Made by a program: the position numbers and the translations under genes. The notes below the pieces were generated by a model that saw nothing but the letters and a program-made list of their open reading frames with translations, was not told the origin of the DNA and made no database searches. DNA of 35,261 bases from CAZQVN01 sp964596775 (GTDB lineage: Bacteria; Eisenbacteria; RBG-16-71-46; JABDJR01; JAWXBZ01): positions 1 to 35,261 of the forward strand of contig CAZQVN010000037.1 of NCBI GenBank assembly GCA_964596775.1, in the 5' to 3' direction. This document shows positions 6,905 through 14,447 of this stretch, in pieces (the first letter of the stretch is position 1; every line of letters starts with the position of its first letter).

Positions 6905-9163
6905 CTAGCGGATTCGGACCACCTGCGTCCGTTCGACCTGATCGCCAGCGCTGATTCTGGCCCAGTATACGCCGGGAACGGCTGGATGACCGCCCAGGGT
7001 CGTTCCGTCCCAGATTGCTGCCACCAACCCCGGTCCGGAAGATCCCCGGATCACGGAAACCTCTCGTCCGGCGACGTCCACTATATGGATGGAGTAGGGA
7101 ATCCGGACGGCGGGTTCGCCCGCCAGTTCGAAAGTGAACGTGGCCGGCCCGTTGCTCGGGTTCGGCGAGGCCATGAATTTTAGGCGTCGTGAGCCACCGG
7201 TGTCCTCTCCGATGCCGCTCTGGGCCGGGGCCTCGAGCCGGAGTTTTCCGCCCCCCCAGATGGCGTTCGGAACGGGACCGGTCCACGAGTCGGAAAGGGC
7301 TCGACCGTTGAGAAGCGACTTGGCCTGCGGCCCGGAGAGCGTCGGCGCGTTTTCCATGATCAGCGCGAGTCCGCCGGCAACATGGGCCGCGGCCACGCTC
7401 GTTCCGTTGTTCATCCGGTGCTTCCCGTCCTGGAGTCTGTAGGAATTCGAAGGAAGGCTCTGGGCGGACAGCGCACCCGCCACGCCGTAACCGGGCGCCG
7501 TGATGTCCGGTGACTGGACTCCGTCCCGACGCGGGCCCGGGCTGGAGTAGTTGGCGATGTCGTTCATGACGGCGTAGAAATAGGACCGATTGACGTTGTT
7601 GATATCGACCCAGGTCCGCTTCGTCGTGTACGCGCCGACCGAGACCACGTTGTTGGCGGTGGCCGGCGAACAGACGAGCTTGGACTCCGACTTGTACTGG
7701 ACGAACTCCGGCGTGGCTGTTCCGAGGAGATAGCTGGTCAGCCAGGCGTTGACCCAGTGGACCCCGCCGGCCCGGGACGTGAAGCGGAGTTTCCAGGTGC
7801 CGGTGGCAATCGTCGGGAGCTCCGTGCTTCCCCGGTAGACATCCAGATTGATCCGGTACGAGCCGTTGCTGCTCGTGTACGTGCCGTTGTAGATCTTGAC
7901 GAGACCGGAGTTCGTGAACACGGTGGCTTCCGAGCCGCGGGCGATCGGTCCGACCGTTTCTCCGTTCGGGGCGATTATGGAAACGTCGTAGTTGGCGGCG
8001 GCATTGTGCCAGGCTTCGACATTGAAGTGATCCGATGCCGTTGCCGAGGGCGTGTACGCTCCCACGGTCATGGTGATGTCGAACGTCTGGAACGTGTTGG
8101 TCGTGGCGTTCTCGGCGTGGCGGCCCTTGCCGTTGTAGTTTCCCGCCGCGGCGACCACCACTTTTCCGGGTCCGGTCAGCGCCGAAATGGCCAGGTCGTG
8201 CGGATCGGTGCCGTCATGGGGACCGTTCATCTTGCCCGCGGCAACCAGCACCACGGCCGGCTTGCCCAGGGCCTGTGCTTTCCGGAAGACATAGTCCACG
8301 CCGTCCACCACTTTCGTGTCGGCAAAGCCTCCGCCCGGAAAGGGGAGCAGCTTGACGATGACGAGATCCGCTTCCGGGGCGACTCCGGTGTAGGTGTACA
8401 TGGGCACACCGTTCCCGGTGGCCCGACCGTTGCCGGCCGCAATGCCGGCGATCAGGGTGCCGTGGCCGTCGATGTCGTAGCCCTGGTAGTTGCCGGAGTT
8501 GATGGAGGAACTCGTGTATTCCGTGCCGTAGGAGAAGCCGGCCGGCGCCGTCCCGAGAATCGTCTGGTCCCACAGGTACTTGATGCGGGTTCCCGAGGAG
8601 GTCTTGAAGTCCTCGTGCGTCGGGTCGATGCCCGTGTCCACGATTCCCACGACGACGCCGCTGCCGGTCGATCCGCTCGGGGAAAACATGGGGGGTTGTC
8701 CGCCCCACAGGTCGTCCGCGTCGATCGCCGGTACGCTGACGTTCGTCTGCAATTCCATTCTGCTGGCGAGCTGAAGCTGCTCGATGCCCTGAAGCTGAAG
8801 GAGCGCGTTGACCGCGTCCAGCGGAAACCGGACGGTGAGCACATCGCCCGCCACCGTGCCGACAACACCGCCGAGCGATTCGATGTCGGAAGGGCTGACG
8901 CGACCGCGGACCCACATGTCGACCCAGGTTCGGCCACCCTCTTCGACTGTTCTTCCGTTCAGCTCCGGAACCATATCGACCGCGGACTGAAGCGTGGTCA
9001 ATCGACCGGGCGCCTGGCGCTCGCCGATGCGGACGAGAACAGGATCGATGGAAGGCGCGGCGCCTGATGGAGCCGCGAGGAAGGCTGTGTGCAGAAGAAC
9101 GCTGAAAAACAGCGCTCCCGCGAAGAACATGTGACTCTTCATTCGGTCGATTCTGATATTCAT
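6905..9163 (-). CDS. Secreted S8 (subtilisin-like) serine protease with FlgD-type C-terminal module
   Basis: The protein has 752 residues from ATG 9163, chosen because GAGG lies six bases upstream. In-frame ATGs at 9175 and 9142 are alternatives. Signal peptide: about 1-36. A prodomain-like region extends to about 160. The triad is visible: Asp176 in GIVDTGIDPTHEDF, His234 in DGHGTLIAG and Ser589 in NNGTSVAAAHVAGG, with oxyanion Asn342 in AAAGNYN. The serine motif departs from the usual GTSMAxPHVAG (VAAAH), but every catalytic residue is kept. About 200 residues rich in beta-strand character are inserted between the Asn and Ser segments. The last 70 residues are the FlgD/Ig-like module (IVDVAGREV...PGVYWARIS). 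It should act outside the cytoplasm on proteins. It is a distant paralogue of the protease at 17259-19829 and stands as a single transcription unit. Confidence 0.92.
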   Translation of the reverse strand: MNIRIDRMKSHMFFAGALFFSVLLHTAFLAAPSGAAPSIDPVLVRIGERQAPGRLTTLQSAVDMVPELNGRTVEEGGRTWVDMWVRGRVSPSDIESLGGVVGTVAGDVLTVRFPLDAVNALLQLQGIEQLQLASRMELQTNVSVPAIDADDLWGGQPPMFSPSGSTGSGVVVGIVDTGIDPTHEDFKTSSGTRIKYLWDQTILGTAPAGFSYGTEYTSSSINSGNYQGYDIDGHGTLIAGIAAGNGRATGNGVPMYTYTGVAPEADLVIVKLLPFPGGGFADTKVVDGVDYVFRKAQALGKPAVVLVAAGKMNGPHDGTDPHDLAISALTGPGKVVVAAAGNYNGKGRHAENATTNTFQTFDITMTVGAYTPSATASDHFNVEAWHNAAANYDVSIIAPNGETVGPIARGSEATVFTNSGLVKIYNGTYTSSNGSYRINLDVYRGSTELPTIATGTWKLRFTSRAGGVHWVNAWLTSYLLGTATPEFVQYKSESKLVCSPATANNVVSVGAYTTKRTWVDINNVNRSYFYAVMNDIANYSSPGPRRDGVQSPDITAPGYGVAGALSAQSLPSNSYRLQDGKHRMNNGTSVAAAHVAGGLALIMENAPTLSGPQAKSLLNGRALSDSWTGPVPNAIWGGGKLRLEAPAQSGIGEDTGGSRRLKFMASPNPSNGPATFTFELAGEPAVRIPYSIHIVDVAGREVSVIRGSSGPGLVAAIWDGTTLGGHPAVPGVYWARISAGDQVERTQVVRIR

Positions 9164-9687
9164 CTTGGTCCTCATGCAGTCCAGTACAGGTTCCGCCGCG
9201 CCGATCGCCTTGGGCGGGTCCGGCCTCTGAAGCCGGCAGTGCCGGTTTTTCAAAGGGTTCTGTCAACCGGAGATGTGAAATTGGGCCAGACTGCAGAGTG
9301 GACTTGCGAAATCGATGCCAGAGCTGGACAGGCTCTGAAGTTGGTTGAACTCATACAACGGATATGCGCAACTTTCAACAACTTAAAAGCTGCTACAGTC
9401 TAGCTCAGGCTGGCGACCTTGCCAAGTACAGTTTCGCGCTTCGCCCGAATACCGCAATCAAATTGCACGAAAGGGGTTATCGGCCCCTTTTCGGCCGTAC
9501 TCAAGGCGGATTCGGCGCGGGCCGATACATGCTGTGGGCCGGAACCGCAACGACGCGCAGAATCGGCATCGGGAGCAGCGGAAACCAGCCTGCGGCCGCA
9601 GATCGGAATCATGCCGCGGATCTGGCCTGCCAGGCAGATCCGCCCACCGGGGGAACAGTCCTTTTCATGAAGAGCGGAGAACGTGCA
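9164..9687. other. Divergent intergenic region between the S8 protease and YjbH-like genes
   Basis: About 520 bases without a credible gene. The open frames here are short or are upstream extensions of the flanking genes, with no family resemblance. AT content rises around 9340-9430, as expected of a divergent promoter region. A minus-strand promoter match lies at 9350-9378. I found no plus-strand promoter I would defend, and no JUMPstart element of the kind that precedes many polysaccharide operons. Confidence 0.5.
9350..9378 (-). promoter_or_regulatory. Candidate promoter for the S8 protease gene
   Basis: On the minus strand TTGAAA (9378-9373), a 17-base spacer and TATGAG (9355-9350) match the sigma70 consensus at 5 of 6 and 4 of 6 positions. 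The implied leader before ATG 9163 is about 180 bases. Pattern match only. Confidence 0.35.
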
Positions 9688-11172
9688 ATGAAGGGTCGAG
9701 CGGGATCTCCGCACGCCCCTGTCGATGGTCGCGCGGGTGCGCTGCGCGGCCGGTACGGCAGGAACACGGCCGGGAGCACGGTTCGTGCCACGGCCCTGCC
9801 GCGAAGCCGGAACCGGGTGACTGCGACCGTGCTTCTCCTCGGTCTGACCCTCTTCCAGGTCCATGCGGTCCCGGCGCGGGCGGAAAGCGGAGACGGCGGC
9901 GCCGCAACCTCGGGGGAACTATCGAGAGCCTCCTGGTCGGATGCCGCGGGTTCAGCGCTCGAGGATCTCGGTTTCGAGGGGGTCCGCGTGGCGCGTTCAC
10001 CGGGGGCCGCCGTCCTGACCTACGAAAACCGCGTCTTCCGTTACGAGATGGAGGCGGCCGGACTGGCGGCGGCAGCGGGAACCCGGGGGCTTGCCAGGGG
10101 GGACCGCCTGAGCGTGATTCCCATGAACCGCGGTGTTCCGATCCTCGAGATTTCCGCGTTCGCCGGGGACTGGAACGACTTCCTTTCCGGGGACATGACC
10201 CCGGAGGAGTTCCGCTCCCGGGTGACGGTCGGAACGCCCCGGTCGCATCGGTCCCATGACGGGGAATGGGCCGGTCACGGCACGTCGAGTTTCAAGGTCG
10301 ACGTGGCCGTCCGCCCTCTTGCCGAACTGCGACTGGGCATCGCCGACAATCCGTTTGAGTACGGACTGTGGCTCGCTCCCGAGGCCACCGTGAGCCCTGT
10401 CCGCGGCGTACTGGTCACGGCGCAGGTCGTCGTCCAGCTGCACGACGAGTTCGACCCCTTCGCCCGAAGCATCGCCCCCGGCCGGACCACGGTCAGCGCA
10501 TGGGGAGTGCTTCCCGGCGACGTCACCGGGGTCGTGAGCGCCGGACATTTCCCCGGCAACCGGTACGGCGTGGCCTGGGAGGCGGGCCGCTTCCTGGCCG
10601 GGGGGCTCCTGGAAGCAAGGCTGGCCGGGGACTATTCCGGATTTCTCAAGTTCTCCAGCGGCAATCGTGTCCTCTACTCGCCCATGAAGGCCTGGTCCGG
10701 GCTGGGATCCGTCATTGCCAGGACGCCGGGGAGGGACCTGGAACTCAACGTCACGGCGGGACAATTCATCCACGGGGACCGCGGAGCGCGCGTGGACCTG
10801 CTCCGCCGCTTCGGGGAAACGGATTTCGGTTTTTTCGTCACGAAAACGAATGAGGGCAGCGTGGGAGGATTCCGGTTCAGCGTGCCGCTGCCGGTCCGCC
10901 GCCAGTTGAACCCCTCCCGGTTGCGCCCGGTCACCGTTCCGGCGTTTCCCTTCGAGTACAGGGAGGATCAGGCGCCGACGGGACGGCGCGTCCGGATGTT
11001 CGAAACGCTGGAACGCGTGCGCAAGGGGCTCACCCCCACGTTTTTCCTCAACAATCTCGGCGACCTGCGCGGCCGCACGGGCCCAGCCGGCGGCCCGGGA
11101 GCGAAACCGGCGCGGGATGATGAGCCCGGCGCCGGAGAGGCACACGGCGCGGGCTCGGGAGAACAGCGATGA
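9688..11172 (+). CDS. YjbH-like protein, C-terminal-half type (exopolysaccharide-associated)
   Basis: The protein has 494 residues from ATG 9688, picked for GGAG eight bases upstream; ATG 9667 is an alternative. A basic leader of about 43 residues precedes a hydrophobic segment (ATVLLLGLTLFQVHA) ending in PARAES, a plausible export signal. The following region resembles the second half of YjbH (DUF940): WSDAAGSALEDLGFEGVRV, LTYENRVFRYEMEAAGLAAAAG, NRGVPILEISAF, then DFLSGDMTPEEFRSRV. Alternating hydrophobic strands after it suit an outer-membrane barrel. The last 30 residues are low complexity. YjbH-family proteins belong to exopolysaccharide export or modification loci in the outer membrane. 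Its stop overlaps the start of the next gene (ATGA), and that gene resembles the other half of YjbH. The match is from memory of family motifs, so the name is probable rather than certain. Confidence 0.65.
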   Translation: MKGRAGSPHAPVDGRAGALRGRYGRNTAGSTVRATALPRSRNRVTATVLLLGLTLFQVHAVPARAESGDGGAATSGELSRASWSDAAGSALEDLGFEGVRVARSPGAAVLTYENRVFRYEMEAAGLAAAAGTRGLARGDRLSVIPMNRGVPILEISAFAGDWNDFLSGDMTPEEFRSRVTVGTPRSHRSHDGEWAGHGTSSFKVDVAVRPLAELRLGIADNPFEYGLWLAPEATVSPVRGVLVTAQVVVQLHDEFDPFARSIAPGRTTVSAWGVLPGDVTGVVSAGHFPGNRYGVAWEAGRFLAGGLLEARLAGDYSGFLKFSSGNRVLYSPMKAWSGLGSVIARTPGRDLELNVTAGQFIHGDRGARVDLLRRFGETDFGFFVTKTNEGSVGGFRFSVPLPVRRQLNPSRLRPVTVPAFPFEYREDQAPTGRRVRMFETLERVRKGLTPTFFLNNLGDLRGRTGPAGGPGAKPARDDEPGAGEAHGAGSGEQR

Positions 11173-11912
11173 ACAGACCCGGATGGACGGCCGCGGTTAC
11201 GCTGATGCTGCTGATCGCGGCAAACGGCACCGCAATTGCCGGCGCTACCTCGCTCGGCGGAATGACCGGATTGCTGAACATTCCCGTTGCCGCCGTTGCG
11301 CCCGAAGGCACTTTTCACCTCGGTTACAATCTGATCGACAGGGATCAGTCCTACGAAGGGCGGGGCACTCTCGACAACCGTGTCTATTTCCTGACGATGG
11401 GTTTTCTGCCCCGCACGGAGGTTTCGATCCGGGCCACGGTTCTGCCCGGAGAGAGCCATATCGAGGGGCTCGAGGCGGACGGGGTCGATCGGATGGGCAG
11501 CGGCCGGATCCTGCTCCTCGAGGAGGCCACCGCGGAATCCCCCGGGCGGTCCGACTGGCTGTCCTGGCCGGCCGTGGCCGTCGGAATGGACGACCTGAAG
11601 GGAACCCGAAGGTATCATTCGCTCTATTGTGTTGCCACAAAATCAATTAGACGGCGTGAAGCCGGGCTGGGCGGCAGTATTTCCGCGGGATACGGGTTCA
11701 GAACCTTCCGGGCCGGCCGATACCTTCTGGATGGAGAGTTCGGCGGAGCCGATATCTACTTCGGCAAATGGGTGGATTTTATCGTAGAATATGACAGCGA
11801 AAAGTGGAACGGAGGACTCAGGCTCTTCCCCGCCTTTCCATTGACAGCACAGCTGGCGCTCTTGAACTTTGAAACCCCCTCGGGCGGAGTCGCGTGGACT
11901 CACCGTTTCTGA
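11169..11912 (+). CDS. YjbH-like protein, N-terminal-half type
   Basis: This 247-residue protein starts at ATG 11169, overlapping the previous stop by four bases, so translation is probably coupled. Residues 1 to about 26 are a signal peptide (LMLLIAANGTAIAGA). The mature N-terminus, GGMTGLLNIPVAAVAPEG followed by FHLGYN, matches the opening of YjbH (DUF940), where a GLIQMPTA-like motif begins the barrel. PRTEVSIRATVLPG and WPAVAVGMDDLKGTRRYHS also match the family's central motifs. The chain stops at about a third of the usual YjbH length of roughly 700 residues. The other half seems to be encoded just upstream. Together they could form a two-part outer-membrane assembly for polysaccharide. 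No polysaccharide polymerase, Wza or Wzc homologue adjoins them. Confidence 0.65.
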   Translation: MNRPGWTAAVTLMLLIAANGTAIAGATSLGGMTGLLNIPVAAVAPEGTFHLGYNLIDRDQSYEGRGTLDNRVYFLTMGFLPRTEVSIRATVLPGESHIEGLEADGVDRMGSGRILLLEEATAESPGRSDWLSWPAVAVGMDDLKGTRRYHSLYCVATKSIRRREAGLGGSISAGYGFRTFRAGRYLLDGEFGGADIYFGKWVDFIVEYDSEKWNGGLRLFPAFPLTAQLALLNFETPSGGVAWTHRF

Positions 11913-12056
11913 GCGGTTGATCGTCGGTTCAAGTGTCCGGCCCGGAGCTGTCCCCCGTTTGTGGTTCAGCAGTGGAAAGGGGTGATTGGCAACTTTGAGC
12001 AGCGTTACACCCGATCCCGGTCAAACATCGTGCTATTCATTCAGGGGGATGAACAG

Positions 12057-12440
12057 ATGAAACGTGGAAAGTCGAATGTGTGGGGCGCGATCGTCGCCCT
12101 TTCGGTAACACTGGCGCTCACCGGTTCCCAGTGTTCCCAGGTTTCCGATCGCATCACGTCACCGTCGGGAAGTTCCGGCACCGGCGTCAATGGGAGCGGA
12201 GGCGGAGTTTCGGCCTGCGTCCAGGCATGCAACGACGCGGCCAGGACAGCGAGAGATTTCGAAAGAAATCTTCACAAGAACAACCTCGAAGCCTGCAAGG
12301 TTCTGAGAGGAAGCGAACGCGACGCGTGCATGGCCGCGGAAAATGCCCGTCACGACGCGCGCATGGAGCAGATCTCCATGGAACTGGAAGCGTGCAAGGC
12401 TCCCTGTCACGAACAGGGAAGCGGAAGCGGAGGCCAGTAG
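12057..12440 (+). CDS. Small exported six-cysteine helical-hairpin protein, copy 1
   Basis: I recognise no family. The 127-residue protein starts at ATG 12057, eight bases after GGGGG. A signal segment (AIVALSVTLALTGSQ) ends at CSQVSDRI. The position looks like a lipobox, but Gln at -1 is atypical, so lipidation is uncertain. A Ser/Gly-rich linker leads to a charged, mostly helical domain with cysteines in the exact spacing CX3C-X21-C-X10-C-X21-CX3C. The tail is HEQGSGSGGQ. The mirror-symmetric spacing suggests two antiparallel helices joined by disulfides, as in twin-CX3C proteins, which would fit an oxidising periplasm. A paralogue with the same spacing follows 105 bases downstream. An extracytoplasmic role in scaffolding, metal binding or redox is possible, but none is shown. 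Confidence 0.75.
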   Translation: MKRGKSNVWGAIVALSVTLALTGSQCSQVSDRITSPSGSSGTGVNGSGGGVSACVQACNDAARTARDFERNLHKNNLEACKVLRGSERDACMAAENARHDARMEQISMELEACKAPCHEQGSGSGGQ

Positions 12441-12545
12441 TTTTCCAGAAGGACCGGGCGCCGGTGGCGTTTCGGTTCGATTTCGGTTGCCTGACAGTGG
12501 GGACAGCGCGGCCATCATCAGGTTCGTCAACGAGAGGGGTCCATC

Positions 12546-12941
12546 ATGAGGCACATCTTCAGCCGCCGTTCCATATTGTCCGGAATCGTTCTTGTCGCCG
12601 CCTTTTCTCTGAGCGGTGCGCAGTGCTCCCAGGTCGGCGACCGCATTACCGCCCCGACTTCCGGAAGCAACGGCGGGGCGACTGGGTCTGAAGGTACCTC
12701 GGGGTCCGTGTCCGCCTGCGTGCAGGCCTGCAACGATATCGCCAAGGCGGCCCGGGATGCCGAGCGGGATCTGCACAAGGAAAACCTGATCGCCTGCAGG
12801 GATCTCAGCGGACCGGACCGCGCCAGCTGCACCTCGGCTGAAAACCTCCGGCACGCGACACGCATGGAGGTCATCGCCGCCGACATGCAGATCTGCAAGG
12901 CTCCCTGCCATGAGCAGGGTGGCGGATCCGGCGGACAGTAG
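12546..12941 (+). CDS. Small exported six-cysteine helical-hairpin protein, copy 2
   Basis: This 131-residue protein is a tandem paralogue of the gene at 12057-12440. AGAGGGG lies six bases before its ATG. The hydrophobic signal (SGIVLVAAFSLSGAQ) again ends at a cysteine with Gln at -1, followed by the shared CSQVxDRITxP. After a Gly/Ser-rich linker the cysteine pattern CX3C-X21-C-X10-C-X21-CX3C is the same residue for residue. The fixed words CVQACND, LHKxNL, AEN and CKAPCHEQG are kept while the helix faces between them have diverged. This points to selection on the disulfide scaffold rather than a recent copy. The family is unknown and there are no catalytic motifs. The gene ends tail-to-tail with pyruvate kinase, with 60 bases between. 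Confidence 0.75.
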   Translation: MRHIFSRRSILSGIVLVAAFSLSGAQCSQVGDRITAPTSGSNGGATGSEGTSGSVSACVQACNDIAKAARDAERDLHKENLIACRDLSGPDRASCTSAENLRHATRMEVIAADMQICKAPCHEQGGGSGGQ

Positions 12942-13001
12942 TTTCCGCCGGCAGCCGGACAGGCACGGCGCCGGAACAGGTTCGTCCCGTCGCCGCCCGG
13001 A

Positions 13002-14423
13002 TCAGTTCCGGATCCGGTGAACCTTCAAGAAATTCGTCGAGCCGGAGCGCCCCACGGGCGTTCCGGCCGTGACGACGATCCGATCCCCCCGCTTCACGAT
13101 CCCCTCCTTCTTCAACGCCCTGGCCACCCAGTCGATCATGGCATCCGTTGTCCTGATGCTCGGCGTGGGCCTCGGTTCGATACCCCAGTACAGGGACACC
13201 CTGCGCAGGACCTCGACTTCCGGACTGAACGCGAACGTGCGGCTCCTCGGGCGCTGCTGGGCCATGCGGCGCGCGGTGCTGCCCGACTGGGTGAACACCG
13301 CCACCGCGCCCGCCCCGAGCCCCGATGCCGCGCCCGCGGCCGCCGCGCAGATCGCGTCGCTCACCGACATGCCCCACAGTCCGCCCATGCGGCTCTCGCG
13401 CGGAGGCTGGTCGGTCATGTCGGCTTCGGCGCTCTCGATGATCCGGCCCATCAGCTTCACCGTTTCCACCGGGTACCGCCCGACCGCCGTTTCGGCGGAG
13501 AGCATGACCGCATCCGTTCCGTCGTAGATGGCATTGGCCACATCGTTGGCTTCGGCGCGCGTCGGGCGCGGATGGTCGACCATGGACTCCAGCATCTGGG
13601 TGGCGGTGATCACGGGCACGCCCCGGCGGCGCGCCTCCCGGATGACATGCTTCTGCAGAACCGGCACTTCCTCCGGTGAGGTTTCCACGGCCAGATCGCC
13701 GCGGGCGACCATCACGCCGTCGGTGATGTCGAGGATTTCCGACAGGTTTTCGATGGCCTGCGGCTTTTCCAGCTTCGCGATCACCGGGATCGACGACCCG
13801 AGCCTCTTCAGGGCTCTCTTCAGGACCCGCACATCGCTTCCGGTCCGGACGAACGAGAGGGCCACCCAGTCCACGCCGAGCTGGACTCCGAGGGCCAGGT
13901 CTTCGCGATCCTTGGTGGTCATCGCGGAAATCGAGAGCTTGTGACCGGGGATGTTCATCCCCTTGTGCGCTCCGAGAGTGCCTCCATGCTCGATGATGCA
14001 CTCCACGTCGCCGCCGCTGACCCGGTTGACGCGCAGCTGGATCAGCCCGTCGGCGAGCAAGATCAGGTCGTTCTTCGAGACTTCCGAGGGAAGCCGGGCA
14101 AACGTGGTGGAGACGAGGGAAGCGCTGCCGGGCACCCGGCGCCGGGTGATCGTGAGTTTGCGTCCCTCGACGAGCTCCACTTCGCCGGGCGCCATCGGTC
14201 CGGTGCGGATGCGCGGCCCCTGCAGGTCTTGAAGTATCCCGACCGTGGTGCCGGCCCGGCGCGACTCGCGCCGGATCACCGAAACCACCTTCTTGTGGTC
14301 TTCGTGCGAACCGTGCGAAAAATTCAGGCGGCATACGTTCATGCCGGCCTCGATCAGACTGCGGATGACTTTGGGGCTTCGGCTTTTCGGTCCAAGCGTA
14401 CAGACAATTTTGGCTCGTCTCAT
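13002..14423 (-). CDS. pyk: Pyruvate kinase
   Basis: This is a full-length 473-residue pyruvate kinase, which transfers phosphate from phosphoenolpyruvate to ADP in the last step of glycolysis. Family motifs appear in order: AKIVCTLGPKSRS at the N-terminus, MNVCRLNFSHGSHEDH, LQDLQGPRIRTG, then IPVIAKLEKPQAIENL with the catalytic lysine. MVARGDLAVE supplies metal ligands, and TQMLESMVDHPRPTRAE, DVANAIYDGTDAVMLSAETAVGRYP and a complete C-terminal domain follow. ATG 14423 begins right at the conserved MRRAKIVCT block, so the start is secure. No Shine-Dalgarno precedes it. Only 24 bases separate this start from the divergent gene at 14448, so the two must share or interleave promoters and may be leaderless. 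It has no evident functional tie to its neighbours. Confidence 0.97.
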   Translation of the reverse strand: MRRAKIVCTLGPKSRSPKVIRSLIEAGMNVCRLNFSHGSHEDHKKVVSVIRRESRRAGTTVGILQDLQGPRIRTGPMAPGEVELVEGRKLTITRRRVPGSASLVSTTFARLPSEVSKNDLILLADGLIQLRVNRVSGGDVECIIEHGGTLGAHKGMNIPGHKLSISAMTTKDREDLALGVQLGVDWVALSFVRTGSDVRVLKRALKRLGSSIPVIAKLEKPQAIENLSEILDITDGVMVARGDLAVETSPEEVPVLQKHVIREARRRGVPVITATQMLESMVDHPRPTRAEANDVANAIYDGTDAVMLSAETAVGRYPVETVKLMGRIIESAEADMTDQPPRESRMGGLWGMSVSDAICAAAAGAASGLGAGAVAVFTQSGSTARRMAQQRPRSRTFAFSPEVEVLRRVSLYWGIEPRPTPSIRTTDAMIDWVARALKKEGIVKRGDRIVVTAGTPVGRSGSTNFLKVHRIRN

Positions 14424-14447
14424 AGGATGCGTATGCTAGCCTAGCCC
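14407..14447. promoter_or_regulatory. Very short divergent promoter region, possibly leaderless
   Basis: Start codons at 14423 (minus) and 14448 (plus) are 24 bases apart and neither has a Shine-Dalgarno. For the plus gene TTGGCT (14410-14415), a 16-base spacer and TATGCT (14432-14437) would start transcription within a few bases of ATG 14448. On the minus strand TAGCAT lies 9 bases before ATG 14423. Both transcripts would be almost leaderless. Inference only. Confidence 0.3.

Noticed and set aside
9225..9256. GCCGGC-AGT-GCCGGTTTTT hairpin that looks like a plus-strand terminator
   Set aside because: The stem is only about five base pairs and no plus-strand gene lies upstream. The preceding gene is on the minus strand.
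9238..9265. Perfect TTGACA on the minus strand before the S8 protease
   Set aside because: No acceptable -10 element lies 16-18 bases downstream, so the better-balanced match at 9350-9378 was kept.
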